Positions 16,401-24,637 are shown, counted from the stretch's first letter. The stretch: 25,000 bases of DNA from Paulinella micropora (GCA_019918135.1 WBZZ01003775.1:1-25000); one strand, 5' to 3'. Numbers and translations: made by a program. The notes: generated by a model not told the origin, from the letters alone.

Positions 16401-16504
16401 TATAGGACGTCCCGACCCCTGACTAGTTTAATTTCATAATTTATCTTATATTCCCTCAACTTATCCAACCTGTAGACCTTGCCGTTGTATGCATGTGTCT
16501 CCAT
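13346..16504 (-). CDS. Protein-primed family B DNA polymerase, N-terminal and exonuclease part
   Basis: This is a 1,052-residue frame. From the N-terminus it has an unassigned region including NSDNLCLARAIV (about residue 250), a Cys/His-rich zinc-binding block (about 358-458, e.g. CELCLRGYMERHAC, CEKCNRKF), Exo I DFEAT (about 470), Exo II HNASGYDCQF (about 526), Exo III YCHSDVDIL (about 657), a nuclease-like insert with YEFYGCHWHGCQKC (about 770), and motif A DICSLYPTVMYY (about 880). This layout is that of polinton/adintovirus pPolB, which replicates linear genomes from a terminal protein. It ends prematurely after motif A; motifs B and C continue in the next frame. A 20-bp palindrome is inserted in frame just before Exo III. 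The family would be expected to reach about 1,300-1,400 residues in total, consistent with adding the two later fragments. Confidence 0.9.
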   Translation of the reverse strand: METHAYNGKVYRLDKLREYKINYEIKLVRGRDVLYIKPKVRGYKIDSPTAQNYLNQVRGAVYFEHHAIPIAPPLPTIEEKKEIKENVRDLMRYGNYEIKRDDRKEHKLGINESIYRVVLNGNFRSFTMRDVIRFIEIILNDFLKRQGQRDKVDVGIEFVDYYGKVSTGQHYVNEISVEKVLERLSSIFQSNESLYMDESGTNFDKLKFVLKSVKMPTGGARLQVLNKLDVYRKKGVICITNSDNLCLARAIVVVKAKIEKHQKYKTIMMGRKIQQEMAEDLHNEAKVVKDVCDLPEIDTFAKHIKYNLVIVEFPDQIVYKTDLVDEKGERLTNLYILKTEGHYDAITNMKSMLGKKNFCELCLRGYMERHACDAKCSICETKGCKGINDKSQWKECEKCNRKFPNTECFNNHMKTNCDVKAKCKSCGLNYRKKDIHKCGYAKCRNCKELKPLEHQCEIVQKEILPPSEQYIFFDFEATQDTGEHIVNYAESHYYDAKEQPVIHKNIQDFCNWAFDTKHSGFTFIAHNASGYDCQFILRWLVDNKQTPFVIYQGGKIMMMTHKKYRFIDSLSFLTMPLSDFPKTFGLTELKKGYFPHFFNTDKNKNYVGVMPHKKHYGYDTMRGDKRKEFLEWYEQQVNLRRVGDSVHNHFDMAKKIAEYCHSDVDILRKGCIDFRKQFLEFGIDPFQYTTIASCVMALYRAKFMPVNSIAVLKAEKQNRMASRACVEWLAYRSRLDKTDIKHAFNGGEKMFQLGQSRVYVDGWDEKNKTAYEFYGCHWHGCQKCWNGNAMNAKKNKTMGELYKKTMRREKQLIQQVKVISVWECDWSLMKTSERLAEDTNERIMKQEGLNPREAMFGGRTNALTLYWKSRHSDEYAKYIDICSLYPTVMYYDLYPSGHHEIIRPNDDVERKDMRNKIIKKEYFGVAKVKMLPPRGLLHPVLPKADRGKMMYYLCDKCGMTEHHGECKHTDNERAITGTWATPEIYKALDKGYKLMKVYEVWHWKEQSSSLFKEYIKTLLKVKQESSGYPAGCNTAEEKQNYISSMEIKMGVI
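14573..14592. repeat. 20-bp palindrome inside polymerase gene
   Basis: ATCTCCGACGCGTCGGAGAT is a perfect palindrome, in frame, encoding NLRRVGD (residues about 638-644), just before Exo III. Confidence 0.9.
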
Positions 16505-16596
16505 GTTTGATAATTGTATATTAAGGAAAATATAATTTTATAAAATTAAAATATTTGTCCGCCTCAATCGGTTGTCCCCTCGTGGCCTCGTGTGCC

Positions 16597-16606
16597 CTAT
16601 ATATAG
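16597..16606 (-). promoter_or_regulatory. Possible TATA element upstream of polymerase
   Basis: CTATATATAG sits in an unusually C/G-rich 60-base patch (16,558-16,620), about 90 bases before the polymerase ATG. It differs from the AT-rich motif used by the structural genes and could mark an early promoter. The element is symmetrical, so its direction is not fixed. Confidence 0.3.
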
Positions 16607-16662
16607 ACCCCTTCCTTGTCTTTAGATGGAAATTCAGTGTTTTCTGCGGACAAACCTTTTAA

Positions 16663-16782
16663 TTACCAATACTTACCATACCCGCAACCGCAGTGGCAGT
16701 TATGTTCCATGTATCCGCAAATATTACACCTATCGTCCTTATCCTTGGACTTTGACATCTCCTCATTCTTTATTCTCTCCAT
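16663..16782 (-). CDS. Tiny Cys/His-rich protein
   Basis: This is a 39-residue ORF starting MERIKNEEM and ending in a metal-binding-like cluster: CNICGYMEHNCHCGCGYG, with six Cys-type ligand candidates within 20 residues. A second start (MSKSKDKDD) would give 31 residues. It overlaps the end of the zinc-finger gene by about 20 bases in another frame. The same frame is open further upstream to about 16,876 with helix-like sequence (QFLLDQAKEYMERIKNEE), so it may instead be the displaced C-terminus of the upstream protein after a frameshift. Function unknown. Confidence 0.5.
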   Translation of the reverse strand: MERIKNEEMSKSKDKDDRCNICGYMEHNCHCGCGYGKYW

Positions 16783-17191
16783 ATACTCTTTTGCTTGGTC
16801 TAGGAGGAACTGGAGGTTTTTCTTTTTCCGTAATTTTGTAATCTGCTGAAATATGTTTCTGAGACTTCATATGTCGCCCTTTGTTGCCATTATGTATTTC
16901 AGCGCCGCATTCACACTTGAAATCTTTGTGTTTCCAAATTTTCTTCTTTTCTTTTTTGATTTCTTTTGTTTCTTTATCATAATTTACTTTCCATTCCTCA
17001 TACCTTGGAATCACAATTTCTTCGTGATATTTCTTTGCTTCTTCTAGTGCTTGCTCTTTTGATTTCTTCTTTCCAATACAGATACTCTTACACATAACCT
17101 TTCCTCCTTCTCTCCATTGAACTTTTACCATTGGTCTCTTTTCGTTATTCTTTACCATAACACAACCTCTAGACATTCTAAATCGCATCAT
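16763..17191 (-). CDS. AP2-like plus C2H2 zinc-finger DNA-binding protein
   Basis: The product has 142 residues. Residues about 22-65 (KVQWREGGKVMCKSICIGKK then SKEQALEEAKKYHEEI) resemble an AP2/ERF-type DNA-binding fold. A Lys-rich linker is followed by CECGAEIHNGNKGRHMKSQK, a C-x-C...H-x5-H finger of the kind common in algal and amoebal DNA viruses. The tail is Pro-rich. It is probably a transcription factor or DNA-binding accessory protein of the virus. It is the first gene of the minus-strand arm, with the shared AT-rich motif about 30 bases upstream. The exact start among several N-terminal Met codons is uncertain. Confidence 0.7.
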   Translation of the reverse strand: MMRFRMSRGCVMVKNNEKRPMVKVQWREGGKVMCKSICIGKKKSKEQALEEAKKYHEEIVIPRYEEWKVNYDKETKEIKKEKKKIWKHKDFKCECGAEIHNGNKGRHMKSQKHISADYKITEKEKPPVPPRPSKRVYGENKE

Positions 17192-17220
17192 CTTATATAT
17201 GTGTCTCTATTTTATCTTTA

Positions 17221-17238
17221 AATGTAAAATAATTAATT
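17221..17238 (-). promoter_or_regulatory. AT-rich promoter-like motif, zinc-finger gene
   Basis: Minus-strand AATTAATTATTTTACATT lies about 30 bases before the ATG. It matches the first 14 bases of the motif at the capsid and ExoX-like genes but lacks the TCTA core. Confidence 0.4.
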
Positions 17239-17278
17239 GTTAGAAATAACCATTAAATAGCCGTTATTTTCTATCCGT

Positions 17279-17322
17279 TAAGACGACGAACAGGAGAGCC
17301 GATAGAGCCGTTTCGTCGCTTA
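17279..17322. repeat. Hairpin near the right limit of the viral element
   Basis: TAAG(A)CGACGAA pairs with TTCGTCGCTTA, 11 bp with one bulge, around a 21-base loop. It lies where base composition shifts from AT-rich viral to purine-rich sequence. It might belong to the element terminus, but no matching left end is in view. Confidence 0.35.
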
Positions 17323-17328
17323 GTCTGT

Positions 17329-18540
17329 ATGTATCCAAAAAGTGTGCCAAAGTGGCACCCTATACTACTATTGCATAGCACAGGAAAGAAAGTCCCAAAT
17401 TACATGTGGAGGTGGGGAGAGAGAGAGCAGGAAAGCAATCAGCAAGAGAGAGAGAGAAAAGATAGGGTTGAGAGGAGGAAGAGGAAGCTGAGTGAGACTC
17501 AGAGTCAGAGTCAGACAAGGAAAACCTTACCTGTTATTTTACTGAGACAGAAAGACAGCCTATGTTAGGGGTAGATAGTGGTAAGAGGGAGCAAAAGAGA
17601 GAAGAAGAGCAGGTGGAGGAGAGGAGGAAAGTGAGTAGTCAGCTTTCACCTACTTATTCCATACCAGCAACGACAACAATCAAGACGAAGAGCAAGGAGC
17701 AAGTAGATGAAAAAGAGAAGGAAGAAAGAATGATAGTAGCATATGAGGAGAGTTTGGAGCATGAGATGAAAAGGCAGAGAGAGAGAGGACGCTTTTCGTT
17801 TGTGTTTAGCAAGCTAGTAGGTAAAGCCAAGAGGAGTGTGGCAGATTTGGTGAGAGACACCTCACAAGACTTTGGTCAGAACCTGTACACTGTGTGGGCC
17901 AGACTGACCAAAAGGTTTGGTAAGGTGAGTGAGGAAGATGTGCAAGATAAGATAAATGCGATAAATGCATGGACGTTTGATGAGGGGTGTGATTATGCTC
18001 CGCAGTTTGATGCGTTTTGTTGCGTTAGATGAAGAGCTAAAGGCAGTAGGCCATAAAACACCCAAGAGAACAATGGAAACAATCATCACCAATGCCCTAC
18101 AAAACCCTGAGTATGCGTCAGAGGGGGTGAGAAAGGATTGGGGAGGATGGATGAGCACGCTGAAGATGAATAAGAAGCAGCATGCATGGTCTTTTGAGGA
18201 ATAGTGGGAGGAGTTGGAAGAAAGAGCACTGGAGATAGATAGGAAAAAAGAAAGAGAGAAGAAGATGAAGAAAGAAAAAGGACACGCAGGAAAAGATGCC
18301 AACAAAAGAGAGGAAGGGCAGAGAGGCGTTTGTTTTTGGTTTCACAAAGAGAGTGGATGCAAGTGGGGGATGAGTGTCGTTTTGCTCATAAAGAGGGATC
18401 AGTCACTATGCGTAGTGTCTGGGGTGTGCTACATGTTTGAACAGTCAGGCAGCTGTGATAGATCTAACTGTAGGTTTAAACACACCACCATTAATAAGAA
18501 AGGGGAGGGAAAGGAACAGGAACGAGAAAGAAGACGTTGA
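17329..18540 (+). pseudogene. Broken Gag-like gene of a retroelement (capsid part)
   Basis: Several overlapping plus-strand frames (17,329-17,568; 17,562-18,032; 17,965-18,204; 18,214-18,540) read as one decayed protein. After a Glu/Arg/Lys/Gln-rich start, the segment from about 17,815 to 18,250 resembles the UBN2-type Gag of copia-like elements: LVRDTSQDFGQNLYTVWARL, DEELKAVGHKTPKRTMETII, SFEE then WEELEERALE. A TAG at 18,202 interrupts an otherwise continuous frame. From 18,330 two CCCH motifs follow: CFWFHKESGCKWG with the rest (DECRFAH) in another frame, and CYMFEQSGSCDRSNCRFKH intact. Two nearby opposite frame changes spoil the first. The product would have bound RNA. The coding strand is strikingly purine-rich. 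Confidence 0.6.
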
Positions 18541-19369
18541 AGAAAGGAGACATGAAATGTTTCAATTGTAACATGGAGGGGCATGTGTTCTCAGCATGTG
18601 AGGAGTGCAGGATGTGTGGGGGTGAGCACAGATTACATGCATGTGCAGAGATAAAGAAGGCGAAAGAAGAGCCAGGTGAGAAGGAAGAACCAAGAGAGTC
18701 AGAAGGAAAAGGAGCATGGAAAGTTAGGAAGGGGGAGTGAGTCAGACACTTCTGACACAGATAGGGGGAGTGAGTCAGACACAGATGAGGAAAGTGAGAA
18801 GGTGAAAGCATTAAAAAGGACGATGAGATTTTTGAGAGGGCGAGACAGAGCAGGCATGGCAAAGGAGAAGGCCCACATGGGCAAAGTGAAGGTAGTACAA
18901 GAGAGAGAAGTCTATCGTCAATGTGAGGGGCGAGTGTGAGCAGCAATGTTTTGTGTGCACTGATGACATGGAGAGTGAGAATGTGTTGTTGCGAGAGGAA
19001 GCGTATGGTCTGTTGAGAGGGCAATTTTGCGGGGTGCACACAGATCAGGAAAGAGAGAGTGAGAAGGAAGCCCCAGTGATGAGGGAGCAAGACAAATTTA
19101 GCACACTCAAACCGTTAGTTGGAAAGAAGAAGAAAGAGAACGAGAAGCGCCCCAAGCGCAGAAGCAAGAAGAAGAAAGGAAAAGCCGGGATCGCAACCAA
19201 CAATTCCAGCCCTTGCAAAGAGGAACGCGCGGAAAAGGGGAACGACTACCACGCGACGGGCTGGTGGGCAGCGACAGCGACCTGGACAGCGGCTCTGGCT
19301 CGGCCTCGGAGCGGCGATGGATGGGGCGCGCCACGCACATTTGATTCTACGACCCGGGCGGCGGACTAA
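18537..19369 (+). pseudogene. Gag-like gene, zinc-knuckle and charged C-terminal part
   Basis: This continues the broken gene in three frames (18,537-18,740; 18,676-18,939; 18,923-19,369). It begins with two CCHC-type knuckles: CFNCNMEGHVFSAC (C-x2-C-x4-H-x4-C) and CRMCGGEHRLHAC (C-x2-C-x3-H-x4-C). An acidic Ser/Asp segment follows, encoded in part by a 19-bp direct repeat (18,731-18,749 and 18,764-18,782). A further Cys group (CEQQCFVC, then FCGVH) and a Lys-rich basic tail come next. From about 19,190 composition becomes GC/CpG-rich and coding sense is doubtful. No protease or polymerase follows, so the element looks truncated, probably by the sequence starting near 19,495. Confidence 0.5.
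18731..18782 (+). repeat. 19-bp direct repeat pair
   Basis: GGGGGAGTGAGTCAGACAC occurs at 18,731 and 18,764, a 33-base period. In frame it encodes a repeated Gly-Ser-Glu-Ser-Asp-Thr unit in the acidic part of the Gag-like protein. Confidence 0.8.
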
Positions 19370-19494
19370 AGCGGCTGCAAGTGGGCGGCTCAGACTGGGA
19401 GCCGGGAAGCTAAGGGGCTCGGGAGGTTACCAGAAGGCAAAGAAGCAAGGGAGCGGGGGAGCCCGCGCGCGGTGGGCGACCCAACAACTGTGAC

Positions 19495-20334
19495 CTTTTT
19501 TTTTCCTTTTACTACGGTATCATATTAAGTTAAGTTGGTTAGTAGATACCGATCCGAAGTTAGTAACTATAGAGTCAGTGCATATAGTTGTTAGTACGGC
19601 TCCATTTATTTCTGAATAGGGCTACAAATTTTATTATATTTATCACCACATATGCGAGGTCAGTAGCATAATGTAGATGGGGCCGTTATTCCTGAATAGG
19701 GGGAGCAATGGACAATTTTATTAATAATGGTATTTAGTCATACCGGCCCACCCCAATGACAATTACATATTTTTACCTATATCACTCTTTACCTATATCA
19801 CTCTAAGTGTAACGGTGAATTCAAAGCGTTGGCGGTCTGGGGTTGGGCACTTAGTGACGTGTCAGGAATTATTCAAAATCTCTAAGTAAAAGTAAAGTAC
19901 GAACCCTCTTGTCTAGTGGGCCGGACATAAGTAATGGCTCTAACGACACACATTACATATTATGTCGGACCATATTGACTATCCGGTTAATTATATTTGT
20001 TAGACTATAAATTTGGTAACTAATATATCCATGTATTTAACCGGGTTATGCGGTTAGATCCCCTATCAGAATAACTAATGCCAATGGACCGAGTGTGTAT
20101 ATCTGCCCCCGTTAAGTGGGTCCAGTTATTGTTCTGTTATTAATACCTACCAATCGTTTTAGTCATCCGTTACTGTTGGGTAAAGTATAATCATTAAAGT
20201 CATTCTTCGGTATATCGTAAGTCAATAGGTTATGAAGCCTTGGAGCGCCGTTGCGCTGGACCCCTTGGAGAGTGTCTCCAAGAACCGAAGAAAGCTGGCA
20301 CCTACACACAGAGGGACGTTGTCTTGTTTGTGTT
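19495..20334 (+). mobile_element. Gene-free stretch, probable 5' LTR of the copia element
   Basis: This is 840 bases with no credible ORF, sharply more AT-rich than the GC-rich sequence before it. It begins near a run of nine T and ends next to a primer binding site, where a 5' LTR should end. It contains a perfect 16-bp tandem repeat (19,772-19,803) and an imperfect repeat around CTGAATAGGG (about 19,612 and 19,690). I could not define TG...CA ends or see a partner LTR, which would lie beyond the right edge. Confidence 0.4.
19772..19803 (+). repeat. 16-bp perfect tandem repeat
   Basis: TTTACCTATATCACTC occurs twice head to tail, within the gene-free probable LTR. Confidence 0.9.
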
Positions 20335-20346
20335 TGGTGTCAGAGC
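20335..20346 (+). other. Primer binding site, initiator tRNA-Met type
   Basis: TGGTGTCAGAGC differs by one base from TGGTATCAGAGC, the usual copia primer binding site complementary to the 3' end of initiator tRNA-Met. It is followed by a leader of about 514 bases (20,347-20,860) in which I see no gene, then by the gag ATG at 20,861. Confidence 0.65.
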
Positions 20347-20860
20347 AGAACTAATTTCTGTCTACAGTGTGTGGTTGATAGGTAACTGGAGTGGCACTGT
20401 GCGAGTTGAGCTGAGTCTCAGCGCAGTGGGTGGTGGTTAGAGGCCGTTCGAGCTCAGCCAGCCAGCCCACTAAGGCGTCAAGAGTTCCCCGAGGAACGTT
20501 CCGTGGACAGTGGTGAAGGAAGCCAGACGTCCAGCTCCCAGTTCCGCCTGCAACGACGGTTCCCGGCAACCTTTCTCTGCACAACAGTCCTGGCTTTGAT
20601 GCGGTTTTGGGTGAGCATTCTAGCAGTGGCCCGTTTACGTTCGGCCCCACTAGCAAAGAGCTCATTCATTCGTTTGGCGTCAGCCGCCGACGTTGGACTT
20701 TTTCCCCAGTGGGCTGGTCTGAAGGACCCCCCAGCTGTGGCGAAAACCCCCAAAAACCAACAGTTCCAGTCGTCGGGACAAGAGGCTTTGCTCTCCTTTT
20801 GCCGACGTACGCTCAACAAGTCTCTGATCAAAGTAGCTTGAGTAAGCACTAAGGTAAGAA

Positions 20861-22671
20861 ATGGCCGCCTCACATGCCTTCCCGAAAGTGAAACTAGATC
20901 TAAAAATTCCTCCCCTTTCAAGGAATATAAAAGACTTTGAGACGTATGAGACTACCTTGATAGCTGTTCTAAGATTAGTTAACCTATTGTTAATTCCTTG
21001 CTTAGAGGGAAGAGTCATAGTCTTTCCAGCACTGTCAAGAGTGAGCCTACACAGCTAACACCTTCCTCTAAATCACCGTCAGACAGACCAACGTCACAGT
21101 CAGTCACACAGAGAGAGATAGAGGATGAAGAAAAGCAAGATCACACGAGGAGAAGAAGAGAGCTGAAAGATGAGTTGCTCGCTTACCTCATTTCCTCATG
21201 TCAGCTGAATCCGGATGCTATGGCATCGTTGCCTGAAGCAGAAGGTGAACCAGCAAAATTCTGGAAAGCTATAGTAGACAAGTACAGACGATTAGACGAC
21301 ATAGCTAAGGCAGGTCGATTAGACAAGCTAGACGCTATGCAGGGTGCTAGTTCGATGAGTAAGGTAGAAACATGGCTTACAAAATACAAGACACTAGTCA
21401 GACAAGTCGAGTTAGACGAAGGAAGAGCAGAGTCAAACTACAATAAATGTAAGAAGCTATTTAGACTCCTACAACACCTAGTCCCTCTGTCAACTCTTTA
21501 CACTACATGGCAGCACATGCATCAAAGATGGGACTGGAAACATCTAACTCTAAAGATAGTGCAGGTCACACAAGAGTACAACAACGAAAAACTGTACAGG
21601 GAATTAATAACACCGCAAAAAGGAAAGCAGGTAGTGTTTAGTACAGTGTCGACGACGAAGGATTCTGAACTAAAATGCTACTGCTGCAAGCAAGCTGGGC
21701 ATATGTGTTATGAATGTAAGTCGAGGTGTGTACGAACAGATTGCAGAGAGGGAAAACGAGGTGTCAGACACTCAGGTAGTAATTGCTCTTTCACTGAAAG
21801 CATATCAGCAAGACAGGGAAAGACAACTAAGCCTAAGTCATTTGACAGACCACGTAAACCCACTCAAAAGGATAGCTCTTCTGACAAGTCTAGCTCTAAA
21901 CACAAGCTAAGGAAAGGCAGCAAAATGAACAAGAGAAAAGGACCTAGGAAAGGTAAGTTCATTTGTGTAGGTGAGGAGCAGGAAGAGGAAGAGAACGAAT
22001 CATCACAAGACGAGAAAGAGTCGGTAGCTCCACTAGAGGATGAAGAAGTAGAGTCATCAGAACAGTCAGATCAGGGTAGTCAGAAAGATGACGACAATGA
22101 CGAGACTGAGGACTCACTACAACTCATACAGTGGATACACATGAACGTGGACGTGAAGAAGAGGGAGAGTAAGAGTAGGCCTCAGACCAGCCCTATCCCC
22201 ATTCCCATCCCACGTACTCACCAGCAAGTTAAACCCCTAGCTAGACCCCCACAGGAGTTTAGAGGGATTGACCCCAGCATCTTTCACGTCCCATACTTCA
22301 CTAGCGACTTTTTGCTGAAATACGCGTTATTAGAAGCACAGAGTAGACATTTAGGGCGCGATCTCTCGTTAGTTTTGATAGAGCTTTTTGGTGTTGTCCC
22401 CATGGACACTGTCCCCTTAGAACCAGTTAATCTTAATTATGCTAAGGTTTGGAGATCAAGAAAGATTGAGACACCAGAGGAGTTTTTGATCCCTGATAAC
22501 AAGAGATGCGAGGGCATAGTCAGAGAGACAGGCAAGCGTTGTAAGTGGACCTTAGGCCTTTGTAGGAAAGGAGGACCGGGAGCAAGCGCAGCCTGGAGGC
22601 TGACTAGTTCAAAAACTGTGTGTTTCACAAGCCAAAACTCAGACCAGACTCTGACAAAAGCCCTGAAATGA
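20861..22671 (+). pseudogene. Ty1/copia Gag (frameshifted)
   Basis: It starts at ATG 20,861 in a good context (AAGAAATGGCC); the first roughly 48 codons (MAASHAFPKVKLDLKIPPLS, then FETYETTLIAVLRL) read as a Gag N-terminus. Near 21,005 the sense moves to another frame, which stays open to the TGA at 22,671. That frame has the capsid-like helices (SKVETWLTKYKTLVRQVELD, KLFRLLQHLVPL) and a CCHC knuckle CYCCKQAGHMCYEC at about 21,678. After it come Lys/Ser-rich and very acidic stretches, then a folded-looking region with CEGIVRETGKRCKWTLGLC near the end. The TTG at 20,998 is not a real start. The 64-base overlap with the next frame (minus 1 relation) could be a programmed shift or decay. Confidence 0.75.
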
Positions 22672-24188
22672 CAGAAGAAGCGAAAGCTCTCATGATAGCT
22701 TTGCTAGCAGAAATTAGAGACCCCGTATACGATCGTGTTTACAAAGGGATTCCAAGAGATCAGGATGGATGTCCTTTGCCCCCAACACACCTAGCAGCGA
22801 TCTCTAGCAATATTCCACCAGATGAACTCAAGATAGGAACTATGGCCTTATGCGTGAACAGTGATAGGCCTAGATCACCGCATGTAGTCAGGATGGATAG
22901 TGCTCAGCCAGTTAGCCCAGCACCAACAGAAGCTAGTCAGAGTGAGAGCGTAAACGAAGGAGTGAATGAGACAGCAAGCACTGACCGATCAGAAAGAGAA
23001 GATGAAGAAGAGGAATCCTTTGAACATACTCCGGGAGATTGGACAAACCAGACAGCAGTCAGTATGGTCAATTCCCGAATAAGTGGATGTCCCCTTTCAA
23101 ATTATCTCACTAAATCAGAACTCAAGGAGATAGGATACGAAAGAAGAGTAGCTACAGAAACCCCAGATACCCCAGGTAGTAAAGATAGAGTAGATTCAGA
23201 TGACAGCGGGGGAGAAACTGTTATCAGACGTAGGGGAAAGAGTAGCTATAGGTCCTACCTTGATGTTAAAGCATTGCCATCATTACTCCCAGCACAGGCG
23301 GCAAGTAGTAGCTCTAGTAGCACAACAGGGCCTCTAGCGGCTAGTCAAGCTAGTAGTAACAGTAGTACAGATTAGTCTGCCTCTGCTAAACGCCCCATAA
23401 GTAGTGCAAAGAGTAGTACAGAGCCAGCTAGTGCTAGTACACAGGACAGCGGTAGTGCTCCCACGGCTAACACCAGGGTACCATCGCCGCCGCACAATCA
23501 ACCGGGTAGAATAGAAAGCTACTTCACTGAATTGTTTGATGCCATTCACCGGGGGAGTTTCGCAGTCGATTTCAGATCGGCGGGAGCATACAACCGGGAT
23601 GAAACAATAAACGTCTTTTATTCAGGTTTACGCACAGTCATAGAACAGTATGTAGTAAACATGTGTATAAGAAGTGAGGATGTAGACGCTACCCAATTTG
23701 CCATAAGTTTTCCTTACATCGCTTATACTATTTCGCACCCTTACATTCAAGAGATCTTAGGTCCTGTCCCCAGACCAAGTCCGATTGAAGAGCCGGGATC
23801 TGAAGAAGAAGATGAGGAAAGAAATGAAGGTGGTAGTATCATGCACAATGCCCATGCTATGGTCAATCTGTCTAGAGATAGTATAGTTGACGATAGTGCT
23901 TGTAGCACAAACATATCACCCAACAAAGAACTGTTCACTAATCTAGTGAAAGGACAGGCCAAGTTCAGAACAGCTAACAGCATCATAACTACATCCCTGA
24001 AAGGTCAGATGTCAGTGCAGTTAGCTGGAGTCGGAGAAGAGATAGACGTAGTTGCTAGGAATGCGGTATACAACCCAGATCTGCCATACATCCTGATATC
24101 TACCGCCACTTGGCATAATTCAGGAAATACTGTATTGCATCAGAATGGACAGATCATTTTGCTAGACAAACCCATACCAGTTGATTAG
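22608..24188 (+). pseudogene. Copia polyprotein: long spacer and retropepsin-like protease
   Basis: The frame is open from 22,608 to 24,188 except for a TAG at 23,373. It opens with NCVFHKPKLRPDSDKSPE, which may complete the Cys motif at the end of the Gag frame. Next come acidic and Ser/Ala-rich segments, then a compact region (RIESYFTELFDAIHRGSFAV to ISHPYIQEIL, about 23,507-23,757) that I do not recognise. The protease follows: SIVDDSACSTNIS (about 23,880-23,920) with the DSA/DSG-type catalytic Asp, and NPDLPYILIS about 55 residues later, as in copia retropepsins. A second TAG at 24,186 interrupts the same frame. The element is therefore inactive unless these stops are read through. Confidence 0.7.
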
Positions 24189-24637
24189 GGAGCAATTCTT
24201 GCGCAAGGTCGCAGAGCCCAGAACAACATATACGTTTGGGATAAGCCTGGCATAAAGCAACTCGATCCTAACCTCATCTTTGATCCACACACAGGGAAGC
24301 AGGTTGGCAGTAGGAAGAAGCTTGCTAAGCTGAAGGATCGAAAGAAGAAGCACATAAACCACAGTGCCACACAACAATTCACTGCACCAAATGCTATCAC
24401 AGGTTATCCATTTTGTGGAAATGTATCAGCATGTGTTTGTGGATGGGGATGTGACCATGTTTGTAACTATGTGCCATACACATACGAATGTGACACTGAA
24501 CTTGGAGAGAAAGCAAACGACAACACATACCATTTCTCATACCTCTTACCCGTTGTCCGCCCAGATGCGAGCAAGAACATTCATTTCGTTATACTTCACC
24601 GCATGGCATTACATAGAGGCGGTGCGGCGATGGATAG
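24189..24637 (+). pseudogene. Copia polyprotein: region between protease and integrase
   Basis: The same frame continues after the TAG with no other stop to 24,637. It begins GAILAQGRRAQNNIYVWD, which fits the G.R...NLY.W segment after copia proteases (GAG-pre-integrase region). It has a Cys-rich stretch (CACVCGWGCDHVC, about 24,429-24,467) and ends with LHRMALHRGGAAMDS, comparable to the LHxRLGH motif of the integrase zinc domain. A frame change occurs in TAGCTAGC near 24,635. Confidence 0.6.

Noticed and set aside
1..17230. Retroviral-type integrase or tyrosine recombinase of the viral element
   Set aside because: I looked for DDE and R..H-R-Y type motifs in the viral arm and found none; if present it is left of the window.
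17279..17322. tRNA gene
   Set aside because: The hairpin lacks a cloverleaf, T-loop or anticodon-arm pattern.
20351..21018. Several ORFs of 65-147 residues in the retroelement leader, both strands
   Set aside because: They overlap one another in many frames, carry no motifs and sit between the primer binding site and gag ATG.
24185..24400. Minus-strand ORFs of 71 residues
   Set aside because: The plus strand continues the copia polyprotein here in the expected frame; the minus ORFs are Cys/Leu-rich shadows.
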